Of a stretch of 24,883 nucleotides of DNA, positions 23,742 to 24,883 are shown piece by piece. The DNA is from DATGZX01 sp035296965 (GTDB taxonomy: Bacteria; Planctomycetota; Planctomycetia; Gemmatales; Gemmataceae). The position numbers and the translations under genes were made by a program. The stretch is taken from the NCBI GenBank assembly GCA_035296965.1, contig DATGZX010000113.1:1-24883 (forward strand), written 5' to 3'. Every line of letters starts with the position of its first letter. The stretch's first letter is position 1. The notes under the pieces are model-generated. The model was not told where the DNA came from. It ran no database searches and saw only the letters and a list, made by a program, of their open reading frames with translations.

Positions 23742-23806
23742 CCGGCCGGTCGCCGGAGAGGCCTGGACGGGACAGCGGGGAAGGCGTTCGTTTACTGAAA
23801 AACGGA

Positions 23807-23837
23807 GGGGACGGGTCGCACGGGTGGGGGAGGGGGG
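23807..23837 (+). other. G-quadruplex-forming tract
   Basis: Five G-runs (GGGG, GGG, GGG, GGGGG, GGGGGG) are separated by loops of 2, 6, 1 and 1 bases on the plus strand. This lies between the predicted promoter and the start of the S53 gene, so the G-rich strand is the template for that transcript. Confidence 0.6.
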
Positions 23838-23862
23838 TTGCTGTTCCGGGTGTCGGCAATCA

Positions 23863-23891
23863 ACTCTAAAAGCGCTACAGCATAATGTCAA
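23863..23891 (-). promoter_or_regulatory. Predicted sigma-70 promoter of the S53 peptidase gene
   Basis: A perfect TTGACA (23891-23886, minus strand) is followed after exactly 17 bp by TAGAGT (23868-23863). The leader would be about 180 nt and include the G-rich tract and the palindrome at 23726. The remaining DNA between here and 24147 shows no gene. Confidence 0.5.
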
Positions 23892-24147
23892 CTTAGTCGG
23901 GTCGAATTGGCAGGATTACGTTGTCGCGATCAGTTTTCCGCGACCCCACTCAAGGAGGCAGATACAGCCCTTTCTGACATTCGTTTTGCGGAGAATAAGT
24001 GAATTTTCCACCGGCGGGAGAATGCCCAAGGGAGATGGAGGCCTGCTTGCATTCTCGACGGTTTTGTGCACGGCGGCTTCCATGCGCGACCCGCGCCGGT
24101 TCCTTCCTGGAGGCGCGTGAGGCGTAGTTTTTCAGAATGAAACGGAT

Positions 24148-24182
24148 TGCCGTTGAGAGCCCCTATGGGGCTCTCAACGGCA
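24148..24182 (-). terminator. Strong hairpin terminator after the Ig-repeat gene
   Basis: A 16-bp perfect stem (TGCCGTTGAGAGCCCC at 24148-24163 with 24167-24182) has a TAT loop and lies 41 bp after the stop of the Ig-repeat gene. On the minus strand it is followed by AATCCG and, further on, by scattered T residues but no clean U-run. Confidence 0.55.
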
Positions 24183-24223
24183 TATCCAACTATCGGCCAC
24201 GCAGGCCGCAATCACGGCCTGGT

Positions 24224-24883
24224 TCACACAGTCAAGGTTGCCGCCGTGGTGAAGGCGGAGCCAATGATGTTGGTGAAGAGCGCCCGATACTCGTAGCCGT
24301 TTTCGGCGAGGGTCGACACGATGGTTAGCGTGGTGGAAGTAGCACCGGCGATATTGGTCCAGGTCAGGCCGCCGTCGGTGCTCACCTGCCATTGCACGGT
24401 CGGCTTGGGATTGCCGGTAGCCGCCGCCGTGAAGTAGGCGTGCTTGCCCGCGGCCACCGTTTGGCTGAGCGGGTTAATCGTCACCGTAGGCGGCGCTTGC
24501 ACCGTCAAGAGAGCGATCGCCGTGTTCACGGTTCCCAGGCTGCTGGTGAAGACCGCCCGATAATGGTAGCCGGTTTGGCTAGCGCTGGCCGTGAAGGTCA
24601 AGGTCGTGCTGGTGGCGCCGGGGATGTTGACATAGGTCAGGCCATTGGTGCTGACTTGCCACTGGACGGTCGGCGTGGGAGTGCCGGTAGCCGCCGCCGT
24701 GAAGGTGACGGTGCTGCCTGCAGTCACGGTGATCGACTTCGGATTGACGGTCACTTTCGGCTTGGCGCCCACGTACAAGGTGCTCGTGCCGTTCTGAGCG
24801 GTGTAATTCGGGTCTCCTGCAACGTAGGCGTAGGTAACCGTGTAGGGTCCAGCGGCGAGAGTGCTGGTGTGGAAAGTCGTGGA
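24224..24883 (-). CDS. C-terminal part of a secreted protein with Ig-like repeats (cut by window edge)
   Basis: The minus strand is open from the window end to a TGA at 24224, 219 residues. The start is outside; I do not accept the internal TTG at 24778. The first part (TYAYVAGDPNYTAQNGTSTL) matches the end of a bacterial Ig-like domain (Big_3_5 type). Two tandem repeats of about 90 residues follow, each beginning like VTVNPKSITVTAGSTVTF and containing TVQWQVSTNG, the Trp being the Ig core residue. The protein ends directly after the second repeat, without a membrane anchor or LPXTG. Such proteins are usually cell-surface or extracellular adhesins with many repeats. Enzymatic domains may lie further upstream in the gene, outside the window. 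Confidence 0.8.
   Translation of the reverse strand, partial: STTFHTSTLAAGPYTVTYAYVAGDPNYTAQNGTSTLYVGAKPKVTVNPKSITVTAGSTVTFTAAATGTPTPTVQWQVSTNGLTYVNIPGATSTTLTFTASASQTGYHYRAVFTSSLGTVNTAIALLTVQAPPTVTINPLSQTVAAGKHAYFTAAATGNPKPTVQWQVSTDGGLTWTNIAGATSTTLTIVSTLAENGYEYRALFTNIIGSAFTTAATLTV

Overview
The window looks like chromosomal DNA of a planctomycete, most likely of the Gemmataceae type (inference from gene families; there is no rRNA here). Three pieces of evidence support this. Three ECF sigma factors are fused to a membrane helix and a large extracytoplasmic region. Two of these carry the planctomycete-typical TIGR03067 domain. Two exported proteins carry the short N-terminal planctomycete sorting-like motif (LEALESRCLLA, LETRDLLS). 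Coding DNA is GC-rich and intergenic regions are long and full of inverted repeats.

Layout. 1-359: start of a PP2C phosphatase (minus, cut by the window edge). 568-1206: a transposon-like element with imperfect terminal inverted repeats, long internal complementary arms and one four-helix-bundle gene. 1203-3314 (minus): ECF sigma factor fused to a CusB/HlyD-type adaptor. 3582-3631: a palindromic repeat; 3680-3946: a gene remnant. 4125-6770 and 9050-12202 (plus): two ECF sigma / TIGR03067 / thioredoxin-fold fusions. Between them lie a doublet of hairpins and an exported beta-propeller/DUF4214 protein (7077-8687, minus). 12448-13972: a divergent TetR regulator / short-chain dehydrogenase pair with two matching operator-like palindromes. 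14132-14393: a second, gene-less copy of the 568-1206 element in the opposite orientation. 14390-16601 (minus): an overlapping NarL-type response regulator and PAS histidine kinase, divergent from csrA (17048-17275). 17383-19176: POT-family transporter. 19735-20700: eight-repeat TPR protein. 20908-23676: exported S53 (sedolisin) peptidase. 24224-24883: C-terminal part of a secreted Ig-repeat protein.

The most interesting signal is the pair of related elements at 568-1206 and 14132-14393. They share ends, a CTAG flank on both sides and the same purine-rich/pyrimidine-rich arms, but only the first holds the four-helix-bundle gene (the family named after 23S rRNA intervening-sequence proteins). 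In both copies the flanking CTAG contains the TAG stop codon of the neighbouring gene. This resembles a mobile element with a MITE-like deletion derivative whose gene sits in the loop of a long potential hairpin.

A second signal is a Shine-Dalgarno-like AGGAG followed about 11 nt later by an in-frame ATG, just before the membrane helix in all three sigma fusions. Each gene might therefore also make a separate membrane-anchored product without the sigma domain.

Functionally the region is dominated by signalling and export: membrane-linked sigma factors, a soluble two-component system beside csrA, a phosphatase, and secreted repeat proteins. There are no ribosomal RNA or tRNA genes and no CRISPR array that I can see.
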